Source: Mesorhizobium sp. AR07
GTDB taxonomy: Bacteria; Pseudomonadota; Alphaproteobacteria; Rhizobiales; Rhizobiaceae
Length of the DNA stretch: 64,000 bases
NCBI RefSeq assembly: GCF_024746815.1
Contig: NZ_CP080525.1
Coordinates: 1,612,001-1,676,000 of the forward strand
Direction of reading: 5' to 3'
Below, one piece after another: positions 16,123-24,897 of the stretch. The position numbers and the translations under genes were made by a program. Positions within the stretch are counted from its first letter, which is position 1; each line of letters starts with the position of its first letter. The notes below the pieces were generated by a model. The model ran no database searches. It worked only from the letters and a program-made list of their open reading frames with translations, and was not told where the DNA came from.

Positions 16123-17604
16123 ATGAAATATTTGTACCGAACAGCGTCGCTTGGCGTCGCGCTGGGCTTGTTCACCGCCTTGACGCCGGCGCTCGCCGAC
16201 AGCACCGCGACCGTCGGCGGCACCAGCTTCGTCAGCAAGGGCCTGGTCGGCGTCGGCCGCATCCCGGCCGCTCAGCGCGACAAGTTCGGCGAGACGTTCG
16301 GCTCCGGCTCCGGCATGGCGATCGACACCGCCGGCTGGACGCATGACACGGCTGGCTACAAAGGCTCGCTCTGGCTGCTGCCGGACCGCGGCTACAATGT
16401 CGCCGGCACCACCGATTACCGGCCGCGCCTCAACACCGTCGGCATCGAGTTTGCCCCGCTGGCGCCAGGCGCCGCACCCGCCGCCGGCCAGGAGCAGACG
16501 GGCGTCAAGGCGACGCTTGCCGACAGCCTGCTGCTCACCGACGACAAGGGCACTGATGCCACCGGCCTCGATCCGCTGTCGGATGTGCGTGCGGCAACCG
16601 GCGACATGCCGATGCTGCCCGCCGCCACCAACGGCAAGCTCGCCCTCGACAACGAAGCGATCGTGCGGCTGCCTGACGGCTCGATGTTCATCTCCGACGA
16701 ATATGGCCCGAACATCTATCGGTTCTCAGCCGAAGGCCGCCTGCTGTCGGCGACCCAGCCGCCGGCGGCACTGGTGCCGATGCGCAAGGGAGCGCCGAAC
16801 TTCTCCTCGAACAATCCCGGCCCGGGTGCCGCCGAGCCCGATCCGAAGGATCCCGACACCGGCCGCCAGAACAACCAGGGCCTCGAAGGCATGGCGATGA
16901 CGCCGGACGGCAAGTTCCTGATCGCCGTGCTGCAGTCGGCGACCAGGCAGGATGGCGGCGACTCTGGCGCGACCCGCCAGAACACCAGGGCGCTGGTCTA
17001 TGACGCGACGGACCTTGCTCATCTCAAGCTGGCGCATGAATATGTCGTGCCGCTGCCGGTGTTCAAGGATGCCAAGGGCAAAACCAAGGTCGCCGCGCAA
17101 AGCGAGATCGTGGCGCTGTCGGACCAGACATTCCTGATGCTGGCGCGCGACAGCGGCAACGGCCAGGGGCTGAAGGGCGATACCTCGCTCTACCGCCAAA
17201 TCAACATCGTCGACGTCTCCGCCGCCACCGACATCGCCGGCACGGATTTTGACAAGGACAAGCCGGTCGCGCCCAAGGGTGTCGTCGACTCGTCGGTGAC
17301 CCCGGCCAAGTTGACGCCGTTCATCGACATCAACGACAATGCAGAGCTTGGCCGCTTCGGCCTGCACAATGGCGCGCCGAACGACCACAACAACCTCTCG
17401 GAGAAGTGGGAAGCGATGTCGCTCGCCAGCGTGCTCGATCCGAAGCTGCCCGACGACTATTTCCTGTTCGTCGCCAACGACAATGACTTCCTCACCCAGG
17501 ACGGTTTTCAGGTCGGCGCGCCCTACAAGGCCGACGACGGCGCCAATGTCGACACCATGTTCCTGGTCTATCAGGTCACGCTTCCCGGCCTCGCCAGGAA
17601 GTAA
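16123..17604 (+). CDS. Secreted esterase-like activity of phytase family protein
   Basis: A 493-aa exported protein with a Sec signal peptide (MKYLYRTASLGVALGLFTAL, cleavage after ALA near residue 26). The mature part matches the phytase-like/esterase-like beta-propeller family (PF13449): GSGSGMAIDTAG, LWLLPDRGYN, LALDNEAIVRLPDGSMFISDEYGPNIYRF and NNQGLEGMAMTPDG are its conserved blades, with acidic residues suited to calcium. The function of bacterial members is poorly known; phosphodiesterase or phytase activity has been suggested. The start at 16123 has AGAGG upstream and is the only one giving a signal peptide at the N-terminus. It stands alone and ends at a strong terminator. Confidence 0.85.
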   Translation: MKYLYRTASLGVALGLFTALTPALADSTATVGGTSFVSKGLVGVGRIPAAQRDKFGETFGSGSGMAIDTAGWTHDTAGYKGSLWLLPDRGYNVAGTTDYRPRLNTVGIEFAPLAPGAAPAAGQEQTGVKATLADSLLLTDDKGTDATGLDPLSDVRAATGDMPMLPAATNGKLALDNEAIVRLPDGSMFISDEYGPNIYRFSAEGRLLSATQPPAALVPMRKGAPNFSSNNPGPGAAEPDPKDPDTGRQNNQGLEGMAMTPDGKFLIAVLQSATRQDGGDSGATRQNTRALVYDATDLAHLKLAHEYVVPLPVFKDAKGKTKVAAQSEIVALSDQTFLMLARDSGNGQGLKGDTSLYRQINIVDVSAATDIAGTDFDKDKPVAPKGVVDSSVTPAKLTPFIDINDNAELGRFGLHNGAPNDHNNLSEKWEAMSLASVLDPKLPDDYFLFVANDNDFLTQDGFQVGAPYKADDGANVDTMFLVYQVTLPGLARK

Positions 17605-17609
17605 CGACA

Positions 17610-17648
17610 CCAGGCAGGCGGGCGCGCATTGCGCGTCCGCCTGCCTGG
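17610..17648 (+). terminator. Terminator hairpin after the phytase-like gene
   Basis: An 18-bp inverted repeat (arms 17610-17627 and 17631-17648, one mismatch, 3-base loop) begins six bases after the stop codon. It has no clear U-run on the plus strand, so the call rests on position and stem strength. It could serve both strands, as the L,D-transpeptidase gene converges here. Confidence 0.6.
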
Positions 17649-17750
17649 TACGATCGAACGGTCGAACCCGCCGGCGGCGCTCGCCCGCGCAAGGGTGCAT
17701 CTCGATCCGGCCTGCGATAGTTGCAAGCAGTCTACAGATCGTGAAGGCGC

Positions 17751-18539
17751 TTACTTCAACATCTCGGCGTCCTTTGGCACGCCCGCATCGATCGGCTCGG
17801 CCGTCCTGTTCGACACGGCGGTGATCTTCGCGGCGGCCGACAGGTTCGCGCGCACGAAGACCGGCGCGGGGCCGTTGATGCGGCTGTAGAGGTCGATGAT
17901 GTCCTGGTTCATGAAGCGCACGCAGCCGGACGAGGCGTTCTTGCCAATGGAATCCCACTCCGGCGTGCCATGCAGCCGGTACATCGTGTCCTTGCCGTCA
18001 CGGAAGAGATACAGCGCACGCGCGCCCAGTGGGCTCTGCGGGCCGGGCGGCATGCCGTCCTTGTATTTCGCCAGTTCGGGGCGGCGCTGGATCATTTCCG
18101 GCGGCGGCGTCCAGACCGGCCACTTCTTCCTCGCCTGAATCACGGCGCTGCCGGTCCACCCGAAACCGGCCTTGCCGAGGCTGACGCCATAGCGAATGGC
18201 CTTGCCGCCGTCGCCCACCAGATAGAGGAAGTGCTCGGAGGTATCGACAACGATCGTGCCGGGTTTTTCTCCGGTCGGGTCGGACACGATCTGGCGCACG
18301 AACTTCGGATCGATCTTGGCCACCGGGATTGCCGGCAGCTGATAGCCCTCGTCGACGCGCGCCGCATACATGCTTGCGACATCGCCGAATGCCGGATCGC
18401 TTGGCGCCGCTGCCACTGGCGGCGGCGCAACGTCGGTCGTGGTGCACGCCGAAAGAACCACGGAGGCCGCGCCCAAAGCGGATGCACCGAGAAACGCGCG
18501 CCGGTTCAGGCGCTCAAAAAACAGCGGAATATCGGACAT
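17751..18539 (-). CDS. L,D-transpeptidase lipoprotein (YkuD domain)
   Basis: A 262-aa envelope enzyme that would cross-link peptidoglycan in the 3-3 fashion or attach proteins to it. The N-terminus has both a twin-arginine-like motif (NRRAFLGAS) and a lipobox (VLSAC, lipid-modified C32), so it is probably a Tat-exported lipoprotein. The YkuD domain spans about residues 90-235, with the catalytic signature HGTPEWDSIGKNASSGCVRF containing the nucleophilic cysteine in SSGC. The start at 18539 gives a normal signal; the open frame extends far upstream but into the divergent MATE gene. It is monocistronic and diverges from the efflux pump. Confidence 0.92.
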   Translation of the reverse strand: MSDIPLFFERLNRRAFLGASALGAASVVLSACTTTDVAPPPVAAAPSDPAFGDVASMYAARVDEGYQLPAIPVAKIDPKFVRQIVSDPTGEKPGTIVVDTSEHFLYLVGDGGKAIRYGVSLGKAGFGWTGSAVIQARKKWPVWTPPPEMIQRRPELAKYKDGMPPGPQSPLGARALYLFRDGKDTMYRLHGTPEWDSIGKNASSGCVRFMNQDIIDLYSRINGPAPVFVRANLSAAAKITAVSNRTAEPIDAGVPKDAEMLK

Positions 18540-18680
18540 GACCCCCCGGCTATCCATAAGATGTAGTAAGGAACGCGGCCCCACGCGCCCAGAACCAATA
18601 TCCGATTCCGGAAGCTTTGAGAACATGATTAGATCAAGGCACGGATCGGACTCAGATAAGCCTTCGCCGAGTTGCCAGCC

Positions 18681-20153
18681 ATGGACGAAAAAATGCCCCC
18701 GCGCCGCCGCACCGGCGACCTGACCAGCGGCCCGATCCCGCGAACGCTTCTGCTGTTCGCCCTGCCGGTGCTCGGCTCCAACGTGCTGCAGTCGCTCAAC
18801 GGGTCGATCAATGCCGTCTGGGTCGGCCGCTTTCTCGGAGAATCGGCGCTGACCGCCACCTCCAATGCCAATCTGGTGCTGTTCCTGATCCTCGGCACGG
18901 TGTTCGGCATCGGCATGGCGGCCACCATCCTGGTGGCCCAGTCGGTCGGCGCCCGCGACCTGCCCGAGGCTCGCCGCATCGTCGGCACCAGCGCCACCTT
19001 TTTCTTCCTCATCTCGGTGGTGTTCGCGGTCTGCGGCTGGATCTGGGTCGACGCCATCCTCAACACGCTCGGCACCCCGGCCGATGCCTTGCCGCTGGCC
19101 CGCTCCTATCTGCGCATCATCTTTGTCGCCGTGCCGATGATGAACCTTTTGTCGTTCGTCATGACCGTGCTGCGCGGTGCCGGCGATTCGCGCACGCCCT
19201 TCTTCTTCATGGCGCTTGCCGTCGTCCTCGACATCGTGCTCAACCCGCTGCTCATCCGCGGCATCGGGCCATTCCCGGAACTCGGCATCGCCGGCTCGGC
19301 CACCTCGACGCTGATCGGCCAGACGGTCAGCGTGATCGCCATTCTCATCGTGCTCTATGTGGGCAAGCATCCGCTGCGGCTGGCCGGTGCCAACCTCGCG
19401 CTGCTGCGGCCCGATCCCGCTTTGCTGCGCATCATCGTCTTCAAGGGCGTGCCGATGGGCCTGCAGATGATCGTCATCTCGGCGGCAGCACTTACGGTGA
19501 TGGGCATCGTCAATTCCTACGGTTCGCAGGTCGCCGCCGCCTACGGCATCGCCGCGCAGCTGTGGACCTACATCCAGATGCCGGCGCTCGCCATCGGTGC
19601 CGCCGTCTCCTCGATGGCGGCGCAGAATGTCGGCGCCGGACGCTGGGACCGGATCGGCCGCATCGCCGCCTCCGGCGTCGGCTTCAACCTGGTCCTGACC
19701 GGCGCGCTGGTTGCGGTGCTTTGGCTATTCGACCGCTCGGTGCTGAGCCTGTTCCTGAGCAGCGACAGCGCCGCGATCGACATCGCCGCCCACATCAACA
19801 ATGTCGCGTCCTGGTCGTTCATCCTGTTCGGCATCACCATCGTGCTGTTCGCCACCGTGCGCGCCACCGGCGCGGTGATGCCGCCGCTGATCATCCTGGT
19901 GATTTCGGTGCTCGTCGTGCGCACCGGCTTTGCCTATTTCATGCGCGGCGTGATCGGCGAGGAAGCGCTGTGGTGGAGTTTCCCGGCCGGTTCGATCAGC
20001 TCGCTTGTGCTGGCCGCGGCCTACTACCGCTTCGGCCGCTGGCGCACCATGCACATGATCGAGGACAGGCCGGCCGCAGGCGAGCCGCCGGACACCGGGC
20101 TCGGCGTGCCGCGGCAGCGTGCGAACATGACACCTGAAACGCCAAACGGCTGA
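18681..20153 (+). CDS. MATE family multidrug efflux transporter
   Basis: A 490-aa inner-membrane protein with twelve hydrophobic segments in two homologous halves, the standard MATE layout (TSGPIPRTLLLFALPVLGSN at the start; FKGVPMGLQMIVISAAALTVMGIVN opening the second half). Such pumps export cationic drugs or dyes in exchange for protons or sodium. The ATG at 18681 is preferred; a TTG three codons earlier is possible. The ribosome site is weak. It diverges from the L,D-transpeptidase gene across 141 bp. The C-terminal tail of about 40 residues is hydrophilic and unconserved. Confidence 0.92.
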   Translation: MDEKMPPRRRTGDLTSGPIPRTLLLFALPVLGSNVLQSLNGSINAVWVGRFLGESALTATSNANLVLFLILGTVFGIGMAATILVAQSVGARDLPEARRIVGTSATFFFLISVVFAVCGWIWVDAILNTLGTPADALPLARSYLRIIFVAVPMMNLLSFVMTVLRGAGDSRTPFFFMALAVVLDIVLNPLLIRGIGPFPELGIAGSATSTLIGQTVSVIAILIVLYVGKHPLRLAGANLALLRPDPALLRIIVFKGVPMGLQMIVISAAALTVMGIVNSYGSQVAAAYGIAAQLWTYIQMPALAIGAAVSSMAAQNVGAGRWDRIGRIAASGVGFNLVLTGALVAVLWLFDRSVLSLFLSSDSAAIDIAAHINNVASWSFILFGITIVLFATVRATGAVMPPLIILVISVLVVRTGFAYFMRGVIGEEALWWSFPAGSISSLVLAAAYYRFGRWRTMHMIEDRPAAGEPPDTGLGVPRQRANMTPETPNG

Positions 20154-20157
20154 TCAG

Positions 20158-20172
20158 CCCGGCCCTGCCGGG
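20158..20172 (+). terminator. Convergent terminator between MATE and MFS genes
   Basis: CCCGGC (20158-20163) pairs with GCCGGG (20167-20172), followed by GGTTCTTGT. It lies between the stop codons of two converging genes and could end both transcripts. The stem is short, so confidence is moderate. Confidence 0.5.
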
Positions 20173-20184
20173 CCGGTTCTTGTC

Positions 20185-21394
20185 TCAACGCCTGTGTTTC
20201 AGCCCAAAGCCCAGTGCCACCAGCGCAAAGGCCACGATCATGCCGGCGAACGCCAGGCTCGCGGCGACAGAGCTGGCATAGGTCGAAACGACGCCGATGC
20301 CGACGACCGGCAAGGCGTTGCCGACAAAGCAGCAGATGAAGAAGCTGGACACCACTTCGGCGCGGCGATCCGCCGGCGCGATCTCGTTCACTACCTGCAG
20401 GCCGCCGCGATAGCCGAGTGCGGCCGCGACACCGCAGCAGGCGGTCGCAGCGATCATCAGCGCCATCGAGGCCAATATCTGTGCCGCCACCACCAGCAAG
20501 ACGCTCGGGATCATCAGTGCCAGCGCGGCCAGCATCGCCTTGCGGCTCTGCACATTCATCAGCGCCACGATGCTGATCGCCGCGACAATCGCCATTTCGA
20601 AGAACAGCGCACCGGCAACCGCGTGGTTGGTCTCATGCAGTTGCGGGGCGAGGATACTCGGCGCCGCCGCGGCATAGAAGCCGACCAGTGCCATCGCGCC
20701 AAAACCGGTCACCGCCGGCGCGACGAAGCGCGCGCGAATTTCCTCCGGAACGGCAATATGGGGCCGGAAGGAAATCCCTCCGAAGCCGCCCGGCTTCGCC
20801 ACGGTTTCGCGCGTGCGCCACAGCAGGATCGTCACCACCACAAGGACCGCCAGATAGAGGATGAAGACCAGCCGCAGTGGCCATGGTTCGTATTGAGCCA
20901 ACAGTCCCGAAACGAGCGCGCCAAAACCGAGGCCGAGAAAATTGGTGCTGGTGGTGATGACGCTGACGCGGGACTTGTCAGCCTCGGGCAGCAGCTCGGA
21001 AATCCAGGCGGTTCCGGTTCCCGCGCCAACGCCGATGCCAAGCCCGCTCAGGATGCGGGCGACATCGAGCGAGAGGACATTGCCGGCAAACAGGAAAGAC
21101 AAGCGCACTGCCAATGGCGATACCCATCGCCGCGAGAGCTGCTGGCCGGCGACCGATCACATCGGACACGCCGCCGAACATCAGCAAGGCGCCGAGATTG
21201 CCGACGACATAGACGGCGTAGATCAGTGTCAGCGTGATTTGTGAAAAACCGAATTGCTGCTTGTAGACGATGTAGAGTGGCGTCAGCACCGTGCTGCCGG
21301 CAAACAGCACCGCAATCATCGCGGCTACGGCCGGGATCGCAAGAGCGTCGCCGCGAGCTTGGTTGTGCGTGTGCGCCAAATCGCGAACGGTCAT
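20185..21394 (-). pseudogene. MFS transporter, broken by a single-base frameshift
   Basis: Two overlapping frames together make one MFS permease of about 403 residues. The upstream part starts at the ATG at 21394 (MTVRDLAHTHNQ) and contains the family motif VSDVIGRRP. The downstream part starts to match at LFAGNVLSLDVARILSGLG and ends KHRR at 20185. The frames join near 21093-21097, where the minus strand reads TTTCCTG: one extra C moves the reading frame, and removing it restores ALVF-LFAGNVL. Either a real inactivating mutation or a sequencing error in a short homopolymer. If real, the transporter lacks ten of its twelve helices. Substrate unknown. Confidence 0.8.
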
Positions 21395-21568
21395 GACCAA
21401 CCTCGTTACCAGCTTCGGGGATCGCGACGTTAACGCGCCGTCACTCCAGGCGTTCCGGCCGGCAGGTTGCCTGAACAGAATATCCGCCGGCTGAACAGGC
21501 TCGGATCAGAGCCAGCGACTCCGATCCGTCATGACATCCTGCCGTGCCGCATCAGACCGCAATCCGTC

Positions 21569-21969
21569 CTATTTGCAGGAGAAGCCGGGCGCGATCTTGC
21601 ACTTGCCGGGCCGCGGCTTGTGCGGCGGGCGGTGGTGCGGAGGACGGTGGTGCGGCCTGTGCTGCCAGTGCGGCGGCCGATGCGGCGGGCGCACGATGAT
21701 GACCGGCGGGCCAACGACGTGGGAGCGCTCGATATAGCCGGCGCTGGCCCAGCCGAGCAAACCACCGCCATGGATCTTGCACCAGCCCGGCTGGCAGCCG
21801 GTGACATTGACCCGAAAGCCGGCCGGCAGCGTTCCGACCTTGGCGTGTCCCGCCCCGGCCCAGTGCGCACATTGAGGGCGGTCGTGGTGTGGGCGCTGTA
21901 GGCGAAGGCCGCGGCCGACGTGCCGAAGACGGCAGCCAGAACGGTCGCGATCAGAAGCAGAAATCTCAT
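21569..21969 (-). pseudogene. Secreted SH3-domain protein, frameshifted
   Basis: The gene starts at the ATG at 21969 (GGAGGGA just upstream) with a signal peptide (MRFLLLIATVLAAVFGTSAAA). The bacterial SH3 domain begins TTTALNVRTGPG, then continues in the next frame with GHAKVGTLPAGFRVNVTGCQPGWCKI and GWASAGYIERS. The tail is rich in His-Pro-Arg and ends with KIAPGFSCK. One base appears to be missing in a G/C run near 21865 (minus strand GGGCCGGGGCGGG). Without it the protein would have about 133 residues. Such proteins bind peptidoglycan or act in envelope surveillance. It is the second frameshift within 800 bp. Confidence 0.75.
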
Positions 21970-22209
21970 CAGTCCCTCCATTCGATGCCCGGCCATTCGT
22001 CTGCCTGGGCCGAGGCTGCGTGCAAGGGGAAAGGCCGTGGTCGGAAAAGTCAACATATGACCGCCCAACCATCTCAACCGGCAGGAGTGATGCAGGGATT
22101 TTTCCTGGATATGGTTGAGGAATTTCCCGAACGCCGTTTATCGGCCCTTGAACATCCGCTAACAATTTACTGCCTCGCGACAATGCGTTGCGGGCAAAAG
22201 GCGGGATCG

Positions 22210-22785
22210 ATGGGCAAAGGCAGGGTCGAGGCATTCACCGACGGCGTCGTGGCCATCATCATCACCATCATGGTGCTGGACCTGAAGGTGCCGGAGGGGG
22301 AGGACTTCTCGGCGCTGCTGCCGCAGTGGCCGATCTTCCTGTGTTACGTGCTTTCGTTCATCAATGTCGGCATCTACTGGAACAATTTGCACAACATGTT
22401 CCATACCGTGCAGCGCGTCGATGGCCGCGTCCTTTGGGCGAACCTGCATCTGTTGTTCTGGTTGTCCCTAATGCCGGTAACGACCGCCTTCATGGGTGAG
22501 AACCACTTCGCCACGGTTCCGGTGGCGGTCTACGGTTTCGACCTCGCAATGTCTGCAACCGCCTATGGCATCCTGGTCGTCGCGCTGCATCGGCTGCATG
22601 GACAAGACACCGCCTTCGCCAAGGCAGTCGGCAGGGACCGCAAGGGAAGGATTTCGCTCGCTGTTTACATCGTGGCCGTTGCGCTGACCTTCGTCGACCG
22701 GTGGATCGGCGTCGCGCTCTACGTAGCCGTCGCCCTGGTTTGGCTCGTGCCGGACACACGTTTTGCACGGGTGATCGACAAGTAG
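22210..22785 (+). CDS. TMEM175 family membrane protein (DUF1211), putative potassium channel subunit
   Basis: A 191-aa protein with about six membrane helices. Its first helix carries RVEAFTDGVVAIIITIMVLDLKVP, a version of the FSD signature of the TMEM175/DUF1211 family (T in place of S). Bacterial single-repeat members assemble as tetrameric potassium channels. The ATG at 22210 is chosen because homology starts there; a further ATG at 22183 is possible. No clear ribosome site precedes either. It is flanked by a repeat element downstream and belongs to no visible operon. Confidence 0.85.
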   Translation: MGKGRVEAFTDGVVAIIITIMVLDLKVPEGEDFSALLPQWPIFLCYVLSFINVGIYWNNLHNMFHTVQRVDGRVLWANLHLLFWLSLMPVTTAFMGENHFATVPVAVYGFDLAMSATAYGILVVALHRLHGQDTAFAKAVGRDRKGRISLAVYIVAVALTFVDRWIGVALYVAVALVWLVPDTRFARVIDK

Positions 22786-22789
22786 CTCT

Positions 22790-22872
22790 TTTGTTTGACG
22801 CCATTCCCTTTGGGAAAGCGCTACGCGCTTTTCCCAGGAAAACCGCTTCACACTTTACCTGGAATTGCTCTA
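22790..22872. repeat. Rhizobial intergenic repeat with hairpin
   Basis: The stretch has an internal hairpin: TGGGAAAGCGC (22811-22821) against GCGCTTTTCCCA (22825-22836), with one bulged base. It ends in ACCTGGAATTGCTCTA, a tail I recognise from repeats common in Mesorhizobium intergenic DNA. The last bases overlap the TAG stop of the next gene. It probably terminates the TMEM175 transcript. Confidence 0.6.
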
Positions 22873-23151
22873 CTTGCGCATCGCTTTCAGTTTTTCCGCC
22901 ACCGAAGCGGCAAGGTCGGCATAGCGCTCCTCCAGCCGTTCCGCCGCCTTGATGATCGAGAAATCATGGCCGAACTTTTCCAGCGCCATACGCAGTTTCT
23001 CGACGAACTCGGCCTGTTTCTCCAGGGCGGAGAACAGCGTCTTGACCTGCGCTTCGCTGATGTCGGGGTTGGCCAGCATCTGCGGCACCTCGCGGCCCAT
23101 CCGATCGCCTGTGGCGGTCTGTTCCTTCAGAATTGCAACCCAGTCCGTCAA
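22870..23151 (-). CDS. Conserved-looking hypothetical helical protein, 93 aa
   Basis: Not assigned to a family. The product is predicted to be almost all alpha-helical and coiled-coil-like (SEAQVKTLFSALEKQAEFVEKLRMALEKFG, AERLEERYADLAASVAEKLKAM) with no signal peptide or membrane segment. The start is a TTG at 23151 with GGAG nine bases upstream. It stands alone on the minus strand between a repeat element and a small tandem repeat. The composition is protein-like, which is why it is kept as a gene. Confidence 0.6.
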   Translation of the reverse strand: MTDWVAILKEQTATGDRMGREVPQMLANPDISEAQVKTLFSALEKQAEFVEKLRMALEKFGHDFSIIKAAERLEERYADLAASVAEKLKAMRK

Positions 23152-23163
23152 TCAGGAAATCTC

Positions 23164-23233
23164 CATTTGCCCCGGCAGCGTGCAGAGCATTTGCTCGGCA
23201 ACATGTGCAGCATTTGCCCGGCAACATGCGCAG
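23164..23233. repeat. Three-copy tandem repeat, period about 23 bp
   Basis: Three head-to-tail copies begin with CATTTGC at 23164, 23188 and 23211 and continue CGGCA..TG.GCAG. The last two copies are nearly identical; the first has diverged. It lies upstream of both divergent neighbours. Confidence 0.7.
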
Positions 23234-23334
23234 CCTCGACCCGACCGGTCAACCCGAACAAGCGCTGACAGAGGCTTGCACCGGCCAGTTCCAGCGCTAA
23301 GTTCAGCGCCATCGCAAGAAGGAATCCATCGCCC

Positions 23335-24201
23335 ATGATCACCGATGCCGAGATCCAGACCGCCCTGCCCGCGCTTGCCCCCGGCAACGCCGCCGTTATC
23401 ACCGGCGCCGCCAGCGGCATCGGCCTCGCAGCGGCCAAGCGGCTTGCATTGATGGGCATGAGGATCGTGCTCGCCGACATTGGCGGCACGCGCCTTGACG
23501 ATGCCTCCCGCGCCGTTTCGACGATTGCCGGCGACGATGCGGTGCTCACTGTGGCCGCCGACATTTCGAAAGCGGATGAAGTGGATCGTCTCGCCGAAAG
23601 GGCGTTCGGCGCTTTCGAAAACGTGTCGCTGCTGATGAACAATGCCGGCGTCGGCAACAACCCCGGAAAGCCCTGGGAAAACCGCGATGCCTGGAAGCGT
23701 CTGCTAGAGATCAATTTCTGGGGTGTCGCGCATGGCGTCGAGGCCTTCGCGCCGCGCATGCTGGCCTCGGCCAAGCCGGGGCTGATCATCAACACCGGCT
23801 CCAAGCAAGGCATCACCACGCCGCCCGGCAACCTTGCCTACAACGTCTCCAAGGCCGGGGTGAAAACTTTCACCGAAGGCCTGGCTCATGCGCTGCGCAA
23901 CGAACCCGGAGCCCATGTCGCCGCCCATCTGCTCATTCCCGGCTTCACCTATACCGGCCTCACCGAAGGCGCGACGGAGAAGCCGGCCGGCGCCTGGACC
24001 GGCGAGCAGGTCATTGATTTCATGCTGGCATCCCTGACCAGGGGCGATTTCTACATCCTGTGCCCTGACAATGAGGCGGCGCGGCCGCTGGATGAAAAGC
24101 GCATGGCCTGGGCGATCGGCGACATCATCGAGAACCGCCCCGCTCTGTCGCGCTGGCATCCGGACTACAAGGAGCCTTTCGCGGCGTACATGAAGCGCTG
24201 A
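23335..24201 (+). CDS. Short-chain dehydrogenase/reductase (SDR)
   Basis: A 288-aa classical SDR with TGAASGIG cofactor glycines (residues 23-30), D47 in VLADIGG suggesting NAD preference, NNAG at about 103-106, and the catalytic Tyr-x-x-x-Lys as YNVSK. The expected serine is in INTGSKQG. The C-terminal part (FMLASLTRGDFYILCPDN) is found in a subgroup of bacterial SDRs acting on unknown alcohols. The gene is isolated and converges on the iron permease gene with 8 bp between stop codons. The substrate cannot be named. Confidence 0.9.
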   Translation: MITDAEIQTALPALAPGNAAVITGAASGIGLAAAKRLALMGMRIVLADIGGTRLDDASRAVSTIAGDDAVLTVAADISKADEVDRLAERAFGAFENVSLLMNNAGVGNNPGKPWENRDAWKRLLEINFWGVAHGVEAFAPRMLASAKPGLIINTGSKQGITTPPGNLAYNVSKAGVKTFTEGLAHALRNEPGAHVAAHLLIPGFTYTGLTEGATEKPAGAWTGEQVIDFMLASLTRGDFYILCPDNEAARPLDEKRMAWAIGDIIENRPALSRWHPDYKEPFAAYMKR

Positions 24202-24209
24202 GTTTCGCT

Positions 24210-24635
24210 TCAGGCCGCGCGCTTTTTCGGCCCGCGCTTCTGCGCCACGGCCTTCTTCGCCGCCATGGCGGTGATCTTCTCGTCATGCCGCATTGCTGCC
24301 CTCTCACACCTGTCGCGGATCTCCTCGACTTCGGATTCGGTCAGATGTTCGATGCCGATGAAGTGGTTGTGGCCCTCGCTGACCCGGATCAGTTCATCGA
24401 GCTTGGTCTGGATCGCCGCGCCATCACGGTTCTGGGTGTTCTGGATGAGGAACACCATCAGGAAGGTGATGATCGTGGTCCCGGTGTTGATCACCAGTTG
24501 CCAGGTGTCCGAAAAGCCGAAGAACGGTCCGCTCACCGCCCAGACGACGACGATCAGGCAGCAGACGGCAAATGTCAGCGGCTGGCCGGTTACATGAGCG
24601 ACCCGGTTGGCGCTCTTGGTGAAAAGCTTTTCCAT
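24210..24635 (-). CDS. Low-affinity iron permease family protein
   Basis: A 141-aa protein with two hydrophobic helices (about 20-38 and 46-64) and the family sequence QLVINTGTTIITFLMVFLIQNTQNRD, the hallmark of the low-affinity iron permease family (PF04120). It continues TKLDELIRVSEGHN and ends in a Lys/Arg-rich tail (VAQKRGPKKRAA). The yeast member FET4 carries iron, but bacterial members are small and not well tested, so transport is inferred from family name only. It is monocistronic and converges on the SDR gene. The 262-bp region upstream holds two inverted repeats. Confidence 0.88.
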   Translation of the reverse strand: MEKLFTKSANRVAHVTGQPLTFAVCCLIVVVWAVSGPFFGFSDTWQLVINTGTTIITFLMVFLIQNTQNRDGAAIQTKLDELIRVSEGHNHFIGIEHLTESEVEEIRDRCERAAMRHDEKITAMAAKKAVAQKRGPKKRAA

Positions 24636-24787
24636 CTATCGAATCCCTCAATGCCGCAGCGTGATGAGAAACAACCCGCAGCCGTTTCAGGTTCCCGGTG
24701 GAAACAAATACAACCGGCACAATTGAATGCACGCATAAAGAGAATAGGCAGGAAAACACACCTTATGGGTTTAATGTCACAGTAACC

Positions 24788-24809
24788 GAACAGGCAAAAG
24801 TGCCTGTTC
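24788..24809. promoter_or_regulatory. Perfect 9-bp inverted repeat in the gap before the outer-membrane gene
   Basis: GAACAGGCA (24788-24796) and TGCCTGTTC (24801-24809) around AAAG. A second inverted repeat, CCCCTTCCGC (about 24838-24847) with GCGGAAGGGG (24865-24874), follows. Either may be an operator or leader hairpin; no regulator is implied. Confidence 0.45.
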
Positions 24810-24897
24810 CTTCCGCTTCACAGCGGTTTACCTCCAGCCCCTTCCGCTGCGCCACCCCCGCATGGCGGAAGGGGTTTCAGTCCGGAGAGCGCGGAGC

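Noticed and set aside
20185..21394. Programmed frameshift in the MFS gene
   Set aside because: No slippery heptamer with a stimulatory structure is present, and MFS transporters are not known to use recoding; mutation or sequencing error is simpler.
23164..23233. A CRISPR-like array
   Set aside because: Three contiguous units with no spacers and no cas genes; a plain tandem repeat.
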